DNA from: Massilia frigida
Lineage (GTDB): Bacteria; Pseudomonadota; Gammaproteobacteria; Burkholderiales; Burkholderiaceae_D
Length of the DNA stretch: 64,000 bases
NCBI RefSeq assembly: GCF_011682175.1
Contig: NZ_WHJG01000032.1
Coordinates: forward strand, 27,892 to 91,891
Reading direction: 5' to 3'
The position numbers were made by a program, and so were the translations under genes. This document shows positions 40,333 to 47,632 of the stretch, piece by piece. How positions within the stretch are numbered: position 1 is the first letter of the stretch; every line of letters begins with the position of its first letter. Under the pieces are notes generated by a model. That model made no database searches. It was not told where the DNA came from and worked only from the letters and a program-made list of their open reading frames with translations.

Positions 40333-42258
40333 TCAATTGAGCCACACCAGCTTGAGCGCGATCTCGCGCGGCACTTCGGAGCGCGTGGCCAGCGGCCCGT
40401 ACTCGGCGTGCGCGCCATTGAGGTTATTCCCCGACACCGACAGCTCGACATTGCGGCGCAGGCGCCAGCCGAAGCGCGCATCGAGCGCATGGTAGCCGGG
40501 CACCTTGTCGCTTTCCAGACGCGCCACCTTGCGCACGGCCAGCTCCAGTTCATTGCCATCGGCCACGGTGAAGGTGGAACGCAGCTGCGCCGTGTGCGAG
40601 GGATCGCGTCCGCTGGTGCGCGGTCCGGCCGCGTCGTTGCTGCCCGGCTTGAGCCAGAAGCGCTGGTGCAGCGCCATCCAGCCCGCGCTCAGGCGCCAGT
40701 ACGGCGTGGCTTGATAGCTGCCCCACATCTCGATGCCGCTAGCCTTGCCTTCCATCTTGCTGGCGAAGGTCAAAAAGGTGCCGCTCACATCGACTTCCTG
40801 GGTGCGCAAGTAATCGTAGCGGTTGTGGAACAAGGTCGCCGAGTACGACAGCTGCGGCAGCGGCCGGCCGCGATAACCGAGCTCGCACACCTTCGCCACT
40901 TCGGAGCGCACCTGCGGCCCGCCGCGCAGTATGAACGGGGCGTTGCCGGGAATAAAGGTGTCGGCGTCGAGCCGCGACGGCGCGCGCACCGTGCGCGAGG
41001 CGCCGCCCCACAGCGCATGGGTGGGCGTGAGCTGCCAGGCCAGGCGCATGCTGGGGAGGTATTCGGCGCCGGTGTAGTCGTTGCGCTCGACCCGCGCACC
41101 GAGAATCAGGCGCAGGTCCTCGCGCACGGCCAGCTCGTCCTGCACGAACAGGCTGGCCCAGTCCTGATTCACCTTGGCGGGCAGGAAGGCGACCGTCTTG
41201 CTGTTGGTCACCGCATCCCAGGTGTGACGCACATTGGCGCCCCACACCAGTTGACCGATGCCGCTGGCCGGCAGGCTGTGCTGGAATTGCAGGTCGGCCA
41301 CCTGGATCCGTTCGGCATACGTCGGCGGCACCTCGCGCTCGCTGTGGTCGATGTAGCCCTGCAGCATCAGGCTGCCGCCGCCGGCCAGGGCATGGGTCCA
41401 GCGCGCCGTCAGGCTGGCGCCGGACGACTGGACCGTGCCCAGGGCCAGCTTGGTGCCGGTGGAGAGCGCGCCCGGCTCGGGCTGGTCGAGCGCGCCGCGA
41501 TAGGCGTTGCCGGCCACGCTGAACTGGTCGGCGCCGCTGCCCCAGTCGCGCCGCATGCCGGCCTGCCACTGGTGGCGCGCATCGTTGACCGGCGCGCCGC
41601 TGGCCAGTTCCGTGTGGCGCTCGTTGACATAGGTGGCGTGCAGGCGCCAGTCGCCGCCCCCGCCCTGGCGCAGCGCCACGCTATTGCCGCGCTGGCCGGC
41701 GCGCAGCGCCACCAGGCTGCCCTGGGTCGCGCCGGCGGCGCGCGTGGTGATATTGATGACGCCGTTGACGGCATTCACGCCCCACAGAATGCCGCCGGGG
41801 CCGCTGATGACTTCGATCCGCTCTATGTCTTCGAGCATGACTTGCTGGGCATCCCAGGTCACCCCGGAAAAGAAGGGCGAATACACCGAGCGTCCGTCGA
41901 TCAGGACCAGCAGCTTGTTGGGGACGGTATTGCGGCTGCCGTTAAAGCCGCGCGCGCTGATGGCGTAGCCGTAGCCGCTGGCCTGCGCCACCTGCAAATT
42001 GGGAGCCATGCGCAGCGCCTCGGGCACCGTGGCCGCGCCCGAGCGGCCGATGTCGTCGGCCGTGATCACGAACACCGAGGCGGCGGCGGCGGCCAGGCGC
42101 TCGGGCTTTTTCGACACCGACGTGACCTCGATATTGGCCAGGTCCTCGATCGACATGTCGGCCATGGTGTCCGCCGCGAACGCCGATAGCTGCGCCGACA
42201 CGGGCAGCGCCAGCAGCAGCGGCGCGAGTCCGATCCAGCGAGAAATAGTCGCAGTCAT
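40333..42258 (-). CDS. TonB-dependent receptor (second)
   Basis: 641 residues. Signal peptide (LAPLLLALPVSAQLSAFA), then the segment DLANIEVTSVSKKPERLAAA typical of FepA/BtuB-like receptors with a TonB box (EVTSVSK), plug (ALRMAPNLQVAQASGYGYAI; IERIEVISGPGGILWGVNAVNG) and a barrel ending in VWLN rather than a terminal aromatic (Trp third from the end). No ligand gene is adjacent. The short length (641) suits siderophore, vitamin or copper receptors. It is divergent from the cytochrome b561 gene. Confidence 0.9.
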   Translation of the reverse strand: MTATISRWIGLAPLLLALPVSAQLSAFAADTMADMSIEDLANIEVTSVSKKPERLAAAAASVFVITADDIGRSGAATVPEALRMAPNLQVAQASGYGYAISARGFNGSRNTVPNKLLVLIDGRSVYSPFFSGVTWDAQQVMLEDIERIEVISGPGGILWGVNAVNGVINITTRAAGATQGSLVALRAGQRGNSVALRQGGGGDWRLHATYVNERHTELASGAPVNDARHQWQAGMRRDWGSGADQFSVAGNAYRGALDQPEPGALSTGTKLALGTVQSSGASLTARWTHALAGGGSLMLQGYIDHSEREVPPTYAERIQVADLQFQHSLPASGIGQLVWGANVRHTWDAVTNSKTVAFLPAKVNQDWASLFVQDELAVREDLRLILGARVERNDYTGAEYLPSMRLAWQLTPTHALWGGASRTVRAPSRLDADTFIPGNAPFILRGGPQVRSEVAKVCELGYRGRPLPQLSYSATLFHNRYDYLRTQEVDVSGTFLTFASKMEGKASGIEMWGSYQATPYWRLSAGWMALHQRFWLKPGSNDAAGPRTSGRDPSHTAQLRSTFTVADGNELELAVRKVARLESDKVPGYHALDARFGWRLRRNVELSVSGNNLNGAHAEYGPLATRSEVPREIALKLVWLN

Positions 42259-42404
42259 GCCGCCCCAAGCTCAACAATGCAACCAGGATTCCCGGGTCCG
42301 ACGCCGAACCGGGCATCGGGCAATTTTACAATAGTCAACGCGCTGCACCGCACGAACACTATGGTAATCTGCCCTTCGCAAGCGGCGATGCTGTTTATTT
42401 GGTA

Positions 42405-42418
42405 TATTAGTCCTAATA
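42405..42418. promoter_or_regulatory. Palindrome upstream of cytochrome b561
   Basis: TATTAG-TC-CTAATA, a perfect 14-bp inverted repeat 25 bases before the b561 start in an AT-rich stretch. Its position suits an operator near the promoter of the b561-yceI genes; the regulator is unknown. Confidence 0.5.
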
Positions 42419-42442
42419 CGTACTATTTCCAGGAGCAGGTCC

Positions 42443-42970
42443 ATGCAGGAACGCTACACGCTGACCGCGATTATTTTCCACTGGCTGATCGCCGTGCTGA
42501 TCGTGGGCGCCTTCATCATGGGCCTGGTGATGACCGACATTCCCGGCCTCACGCCGACCAAGCTCAAATACTATTCCTGGCATAAATGGGCCGGCGTGAC
42601 CGTGCTGGCGCTGGCCGCCCTGCACCTGCTGTGGCGCCTGACCCACGCCGCGCCCGCCTATCCGGCCGCCATGCCCGCCTGGCAAAAAGGCGCCGCCCAC
42701 GGCTTGCACGGCGTGCTCTACCTCCTGATGTTCGCGGTGCCGGTGTCGGGCTATCTGTACACCCTGTCGGCCGGCATTCCGGTGGTCTATTTCGGCCTGT
42801 TCCAGCTGCCCGTCATCATGGCTGCCGATCCGGACTTGAAACCGGTGCTCAAAGGCGTGCATTTCTGGCTCAACATGGGGCTGGCCAGCGCCGTCGCCAT
42901 GCACCTGGCGGCCGCCCTGAAACACCAGTTCATCGACCGCGATGGCGTGCTCAAGCGCATGCTGCCGTAA
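42443..42970 (+). CDS. Cytochrome b561
   Basis: 175 residues with four membrane helices. Begins with MQERYTLTAIIFHWLIAVLIVG and keeps His in IIFHWL, in YSWHKWAG, in LHGVLY and in MHLAAALKH, the positions expected for the heme ligands. Family members (CybB/YceJ) shuttle electrons in the inner membrane from quinol or superoxide. It is followed by two yceI genes, the same b561-yceI pairing seen in E. coli yceJ-yceI. Confidence 0.92.
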   Translation: MQERYTLTAIIFHWLIAVLIVGAFIMGLVMTDIPGLTPTKLKYYSWHKWAGVTVLALAALHLLWRLTHAAPAYPAAMPAWQKGAAHGLHGVLYLLMFAVPVSGYLYTLSAGIPVVYFGLFQLPVIMAADPDLKPVLKGVHFWLNMGLASAVAMHLAAALKHQFIDRDGVLKRMLP

Positions 42971-42998
42971 GCCCCCCTATTCATCCCAAGGAGATTGT

Positions 42999-43553
42999 AT
43001 GAAGTTTACCAATGGCACTTTGCTTGCCTCCCTGCTCGCCGTGGCGCTGGTCGCCAACGCCGTGCCGCTCAAGACCGACCCGGCCAAAAGCATGGTGTCG
43101 GCCTCGTTCAAGCAAATGAACGTGCCGGTCGAAGCGACGTTCACCAAATTTACGGCCAGCATCGATTACGACGCGGCCAAGCCGGACGCCGCCAAAGCCA
43201 GTGTCGAGATCGACACGACCAGCCTGGACCTGGGCGATCCGCTGATGAACAAGGAAGTAGCCAAGAAAGACTGGTTCAACTCCGCACAGTTTCCTAAAGC
43301 GACGTTTGTCTCTTCGGGAATCAAGGCGGCCGGCCCGGGCAAGATGACGGTGACCGGCAAGCTGTCGATCAAGGGCAAGACGACCGATGTCAGCTTTCCG
43401 CTGACGGTGAAAACCGAGGCCGGCAAGCACACCTTCGACGGCACCCTGCCCATCAAGCGCCTTGCTTACAACATCGGCGACGGCGAGTGGAAAGACACCA
43501 GCATGGTGGCCGATGAAGTCGTCATCAAATTCCGCGTCAGCGCGGCGCAGTAA
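42999..43553 (+). CDS. YceI-family periplasmic lipid-binding protein, copy 1
   Basis: 184 residues with a signal peptide (MKFTNGTLLASLLAVALVANA). The YceI beta-barrel fold is recognisable: AKSMVSASFKQMNVPVEATF, ASVEIDTTSLDLGDPLMNKE, KTTDVSFPLTVKTE. Members bind polyisoprenoids such as ubiquinone in a lipocalin-like cavity. ATG at 42999 has AAGGAG upstream; the frame is open to 42942. Located 28 bases after the b561 gene. Confidence 0.9.
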   Translation: MKFTNGTLLASLLAVALVANAVPLKTDPAKSMVSASFKQMNVPVEATFTKFTASIDYDAAKPDAAKASVEIDTTSLDLGDPLMNKEVAKKDWFNSAQFPKATFVSSGIKAAGPGKMTVTGKLSIKGKTTDVSFPLTVKTEAGKHTFDGTLPIKRLAYNIGDGEWKDTSMVADEVVIKFRVSAAQ

Positions 43554-43603
43554 ACGCACTAGCTTCTTCCACACACACCAAACAGTTAACTCAAGGGACA
43601 CCC

Positions 43604-44173
43604 ATGAAACTCAAGCACCTGATCGTTGCCATGCTCGCCACCGCGACCGCGACCGCCGCCTTCGCCGCCGACACCTACAAGATCGACCCGACCCATACCT
43701 TCCCGAGCTTCGAAGCCGACCACATGGGCATTTCCATCCTGCGCGGCAAGTTCACCAAGACCGAAGGCAGCGTGACGCTCGACCGCGCCGGGAAAACCGG
43801 TTCGATCGATATCAAGATCGATGCCGATTCGCTCGATTTCGGTAACGAAAAACTGAACAAGCACGCCAAGAACGCAGACATGTTCGATGTCGCCAAGTTC
43901 AAGGACGTGACCTACACCTCGAAATCGATCACCTTCAAGGGCGACGTCCCGGTATCGGTCGACGGCACCCTGACCTTGCACGGCATCAGCAAGCCGGTGA
44001 CCCTGACGATCAACAAGTTCAAGTGCATCATCCACCCGATGCACAAGAAGGAAGTCTGCGGCGCCGATGCGTCGGCTGAATTCAAGCGCACCGATTTCGG
44101 CATCAGCTACGCCGTGCCGCCATTCGCACCGGAAGTCAAATTGATGATCCAGGTCGAAGCGGTCAAGAACTAA
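43604..44173 (+). CDS. YceI-family periplasmic lipid-binding protein, copy 2
   Basis: 189 residues, signal peptide MKLKHLIVAMLATATATAAFA. Core YceI features: YKIDPTHTFPSFEADHMGIS, GSIDIKIDADSLDFGNEKLN, TLHGISKPVTLTINKFKC. It is closer than copy 1 to E. coli YceI (the DPTHT and SFEADHMG segments) and has one Cys pair (C in KFKC and VCGAD). Tandem with copy 1, 50 bases apart, and closed by a strong terminator. Confidence 0.92.
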   Translation: MKLKHLIVAMLATATATAAFAADTYKIDPTHTFPSFEADHMGISILRGKFTKTEGSVTLDRAGKTGSIDIKIDADSLDFGNEKLNKHAKNADMFDVAKFKDVTYTSKSITFKGDVPVSVDGTLTLHGISKPVTLTINKFKCIIHPMHKKEVCGADASAEFKRTDFGISYAVPPFAPEVKLMIQVEAVKN

Positions 44174-44195
44174 GCAATCCTTCGCGCCAGACACG

Positions 44196-44234
44196 AAAAA
44201 GCCTCGCTTCCCTGACGGGAAGCGAGGCTTTTTT
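44196..44234. terminator. Strong intrinsic terminator after the yceI pair
   Basis: AAAAA, GCCTCGCTTCCC (44201-44212), loop TGAC, GGGAAGCGAGGC (44217-44228), TTTTTT. A perfect 12-base stem with runs on both sides, between convergent genes. Confidence 0.95.
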
Positions 44235-44262
44235 ACGTGCCGCCTGGACTAGTCAGTCCGGC

Positions 44263-45405
44263 CTAGCGGCCATCGCGGTCGAAGTCGCCCGGCATGGCGC
44301 GCTCGACCTTATCCCATGCCGCGCGGGTGGCCGACTTGGCTTGCTGCCAGTTCAGGCGCGATTTGCCCTTGACGGCTTCCCACTCGTCCGACAGGTTGTT
44401 CTCTACCGAATCGAAGCTGGTGCCGGCATAACGGCCGCGGCTGTTGTAGCCGAGTTCGTAGGCAGGACCGTAATCGTCATAGGTGTAGCCTGGCGAATAG
44501 TACGGCGCGCTCTGGTACGAGCTGCGCCAGTAAGCCGACTCTTCTTCCGGATTGACCAGCTGGCCAGCCGCTTTACCGGCCATGCCGCCCGCCAGTGCGC
44601 CGACTGCCGCGCCCGCCGCCATGCCGACCGGACCACCGACCGCACCGGCGGCCGCGCCCATCGCCGCGCCACTACCGGCGCCCATGCCCTTGGCAAAGTG
44701 ATGCTCATGCAGGTCGTCGCCCAGTTTCGGGTTGATGACTTCGGCCGCGCCCTTGCCAGCCAGGCCGCCGGCGATACCGCCGATGGCCGCACCGGCCGCC
44801 ATGCCGATCGGACCGGCAGCGGCGCCGATACCGGCCCCGGTCAGTGCGCCCGCGCCGGCGCCGACGCCGGTACCAATGATGTGTTCGCCTTTGTTTTCAG
44901 TCCAGCTGCGCTCGATGTGGGTGGCGTCCTCGTCGTTGCGTGGGTTCACGCCCATCAGGATGCCGCCGTTCTTGATGCCTTCTTCGTAATGCACGACACG
45001 TTCTTCAGGGATGCCGGCGCCGATCAGTGCGCCAACCAGGCCGCCGGCGATGCCGCCAGCGCCAGCACCGGCCAGTGCCGCTGCGATCGGACCGGCCACC
45101 ACCAGGCCAATGCCAGGCAGGACCAGGGTGGTGCCGACGGCGGCGATGCCAGCCAGGACAGCGCCGATGGTGCCGCCGATGCCGGCGCCAACGCCGGCGC
45201 CTTCAGCCGCTTTGCTGCCGAGTTCAGTATCGGTATCGTTGAAATAGGTTTTCCGGGTATCGTCCGACATCATCAAGGTGACATCGTCCTTGCTGTAGCC
45301 GCGGTCGGAGAGGGAGGTGTAAGCCCGCTCTGCACTGTCGCGATCACGGAACAGGCCGGTGACCATGCGGGAATCTTTTTGGGTCGTGGTGTCGTCATTG
45401 CTCAT
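44263..45405 (-). CDS. Glycine-zipper stress protein with GSP17M-like N-terminus
   Basis: 380 residues, no signal peptide. Residues about 15-60 (VTGLFRDRDSAERAYTSLSDRGYSKDDVTLMMS in pieces: VTGLFRDRDSAERAYTSL and GYSKDDVTLMMS) resemble the general stress protein 17M/YflT domain. A long series of glycine-zipper segments follows (GAGVGAGIGGTIGAVLAG; GPIGMAAGAAIGGIAGGLAG; GPVGMAAGAAVGALAGGMAG), two of them near repeats of each other, then an aromatic and acidic tail. AAGGAAAT precedes the ATG at 45405. Diverges from the glsB-like gene, another stress-type membrane protein. Confidence 0.78.
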   Translation of the reverse strand: MSNDDTTTQKDSRMVTGLFRDRDSAERAYTSLSDRGYSKDDVTLMMSDDTRKTYFNDTDTELGSKAAEGAGVGAGIGGTIGAVLAGIAAVGTTLVLPGIGLVVAGPIAAALAGAGAGGIAGGLVGALIGAGIPEERVVHYEEGIKNGGILMGVNPRNDEDATHIERSWTENKGEHIIGTGVGAGAGALTGAGIGAAAGPIGMAAGAAIGGIAGGLAGKGAAEVINPKLGDDLHEHHFAKGMGAGSGAAMGAAAGAVGGPVGMAAGAAVGALAGGMAGKAAGQLVNPEEESAYWRSSYQSAPYYSPGYTYDDYGPAYELGYNSRGRYAGTSFDSVENNLSDEWEAVKGKSRLNWQQAKSATRAAWDKVERAMPGDFDRDGR

Positions 45406-45865
45406 TTCAATTTCCTTTCGAATTTTTGATGTGCGGGGCTCGCATGCAAACCTGGAAATCAATGCCAGTGACGAAACGATAATGCCGACTGGACAATGCT
45501 TCCGTACGTTGCCGCACTCAAAAACAGTGTTTCCAAGTGGCATAAAAATTGGTGCACCGCAGCGTGCGACGCTCGCTGGCCTATATCATCGATGCGCGTG
45601 GCGGCTGCGGCACAGTGGGGTTGGATAGGGCTGGGTTCGCCTTATCGGCGGCTGCACCGTAGCGTGCACGCCCGCTGCCAGCGGCGCGGCGCCCGGCACG
45701 GGATGATGGCCGGCGTAGCGGCGACGAATCATCGGAAAGATGTTGATTCGTCCATTACGTTCGTTGCCGCACCGACCGAGCAAAACGGGCGAATTATTCT
45801 TTTTCCATGGCCCGGCGATTGCACGGGGCCGGGGGTAAATCACTTAACCAACTGGAGGAATCATT
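45406..45865. other. 460-bp divergent spacer, no gene supported
   Basis: Open frames cross this region but none has codon use or motifs of a real protein. It must carry the promoters of the stress gene (leftward) and glsB-like gene (rightward). I see a stem GGCCCGGC...GGGGCC near 45809-45833 and an inverted motif around AACACTGTTTTTGAGTG near 45518-45534 but cannot assign roles. Confidence 0.5.
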
Positions 45866-46135
45866 ATGTTATTCATCATCTGGATCATCGTCGGCGGTAT
45901 CTTGGGTTGGCTGGCAAGCATGGTCATGAAAACGGATGCCCAACAAGGCATGATCCTGAACGTGGTGGTCGGCATTGTCGGCGCCTTCCTGGGCGGCTGG
46001 CTGCTCTCTCCCCTGTTCGGCACCGGCACCATTAATATGGATGACTTCAGCATGTCGTCGCTGCTCGTCTCCTTCCTGGGCGCCGTCATCCTGCTAGCCA
46101 TCGTCAACCTGCTGCGTCGCGGCAAAGTACGCTGA
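45866..46135 (+). CDS. GlsB/YeaQ/YmgE family stress membrane protein
   Basis: 89 residues with three membrane helices and the family motifs MLFIIWIIVGGILGWLAS and GMILNVVVGIVGAFLGGWL. Also called transglycosylase-associated protein; induced by envelope or osmotic stress in several bacteria, biochemical role unknown. GGAGGAATC precedes the ATG. The T-run of its terminator begins 38 bases after the stop. Confidence 0.93.
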   Translation: MLFIIWIIVGGILGWLASMVMKTDAQQGMILNVVVGIVGAFLGGWLLSPLFGTGTINMDDFSMSSLLVSFLGAVILLAIVNLLRRGKVR

Positions 46136-46153
46136 ATGCCGCTCTCCCCATGA

Positions 46154-46182
46154 CCAACGCACACGTGCGTTGGTTTTTTTTT
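46154..46182 (+). terminator. Intrinsic terminator between glsB-like gene and cardiolipin synthase
   Basis: CCAACGCA (46154-46161), loop CACG, TGCGTTGG (46166-46173), nine T. The T-run ends only 13 bases before the cls start, so cls expression depends on read-through or a promoter inside this gap. Confidence 0.9.
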
Positions 46183-46195
46183 GCCTGGAATATCG

Positions 46196-47473
46196 ATGAC
46201 CAAGAAACCGCTCTACGTCGCACTGATCAGCTGCGCGCTTACCTTGCTGGGCGTGTTTTTGGTTTTCAACTTCATGCCAAGCGAGAAGAAAATCGAGCGC
46301 CAGCTGCACCGCCTGTACGACACGGACGACCCGCAATTCCGGCGCTCCATGGGCGTGCTGCTGGGTCCGCCAATTCTCGAAGGGAACCAGGTCCAGGTCT
46401 TGCTCAACGGCGACCAGATCTTCCCGTCCATGCTCAAGGCCATCCGCGAAGCCAGGCACACGATCACGCTCGAAACCTATATCTACTGGTCTGAATCGAT
46501 CGGCCAGGAATTCACGCAAGCGCTGAGCGAACGCGCGCGGGCCGGGGTCAAGGTCCACGTCATGCTCGACTTTATCGGCAGCATGAAAATGGAGAACGCC
46601 GCGATCGAGCAGATGCAGCAGGCCGGGGTCCAGCTGCAGCGCTACCACAAGCCGGTCTGGTGGAAATTCACGCGCCTGAACAACCGCACCCACCGCAAGC
46701 TGCTGGTGGTGGACGGCAACATCGGCTTTACCGGCGGCGTCGGCATCGCCGACCAGTGGCGCGGCACCGGCCAGGACAAGCAGCACTGGCGCGACACCCA
46801 CTTCCGCGTCGAAGGCCCGGTGGTCGGCCAGATGCAGGCCGTGTTCGCCGATAACTGGACCAAGGCCACCGGCGCCGTCCTCGACGGCCCGCATTACTTT
46901 CCTCCACTCAAGCCGCTGGGCGGCCACGCGGCCCAGATGTTCAGCAGCTCGCCCAGCGGCGGCAGTGAAAGCATGCTGCTGATGTACCTGATGGCCATCA
47001 CGGCGGCGCGCGACACCATCCACCTGTCGAGTTCCTACTTCGTGCCGGACGAGTTGACCATCCACGCGCTGGTGGCGGCTGCCAAACGCGGGGTCAAGGT
47101 CAAGATCATCACCCCGGGCGAAGACATCGATTCGGACCTGGTGCGCATCGCCTCGCGCGAGCGCTGGGGCGACTTGCTCGCGGCGGGCATCGAGATTGCC
47201 GAATACCAGCCCACCATGTTCCACGTCAAGGCGCTGGTGGTCGACTCGCTGATGGTCTCGGTCGGCTCCACCAACTTCGACAACCGCTCCTTCAGCCTCA
47301 ACGACGAAGCCAACCTGAACGTCATCGAGCGCGCCTTTGCCACCGAGCAGGTCGCCATCTTCGACCAGGACTGGCGCCACGCGCGCCAGATCACCCTGCA
47401 GGCATGGCAGCAGCGGCCGTGGACCGAGAAAGTGGCGGGCCAGCTGGCCTCGCTGGTCGGCGACCAGCTGTAA
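46196..47473 (+). CDS. Cardiolipin synthase (PLD family)
   Basis: 425 residues. One N-terminal membrane helix (PLYVALISCALTLLGVFLVF) then two PLD domains, each with an intact HKD motif: NRTHRKLLVVDGN and MFHVKALVVDSLMVSVGSTNFD. This architecture and size match ClsA/ClsB-type bacterial cardiolipin synthases that join phosphatidylglycerol units at the inner membrane. ATG at 46196 (MTKKPLY) is chosen; a TTG five codons upstream lies in the terminator T-run and is unlikely. A general PLD transphosphatidylase is the alternative. Confidence 0.88.
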   Translation: MTKKPLYVALISCALTLLGVFLVFNFMPSEKKIERQLHRLYDTDDPQFRRSMGVLLGPPILEGNQVQVLLNGDQIFPSMLKAIREARHTITLETYIYWSESIGQEFTQALSERARAGVKVHVMLDFIGSMKMENAAIEQMQQAGVQLQRYHKPVWWKFTRLNNRTHRKLLVVDGNIGFTGGVGIADQWRGTGQDKQHWRDTHFRVEGPVVGQMQAVFADNWTKATGAVLDGPHYFPPLKPLGGHAAQMFSSSPSGGSESMLLMYLMAITAARDTIHLSSSYFVPDELTIHALVAAAKRGVKVKIITPGEDIDSDLVRIASRERWGDLLAAGIEIAEYQPTMFHVKALVVDSLMVSVGSTNFDNRSFSLNDEANLNVIERAFATEQVAIFDQDWRHARQITLQAWQQRPWTEKVAGQLASLVGDQL

Positions 47474-47529
47474 AGACGGAGCGAAGAAGGAGCGGGCAGG
47501 CGGCGCATGTCCCGGCACGCGCGGCCGGC

Positions 47530-47552
47530 AGTCAATCAAAATTTGATTGACT
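47530..47552. promoter_or_regulatory. 23-bp perfect palindrome upstream of the S46 peptidase gene
   Basis: AGTCAATCAAA, central A, TTTGATTGACT. Its right arm contains TTGACT, a good -35 hexamer for a promoter reading toward the peptidase gene, so a dimeric regulator bound here would cover the promoter. It could also serve as an inefficient stop for cls. Confidence 0.6.
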
Positions 47553-47632
47553 ATTATTTTGGCGATACGGATACTCTAGGGCGCTCAGCGAGCCAAGACA
47601 GTTCCGATTGACCAAAACGAGACGAAATTCGA

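Noticed and set aside
45496..46035. 179-residue plus-strand frame across the stress-gene spacer
   Set aside because: Overlaps the glsB-like gene in another frame and shows no natural protein character.
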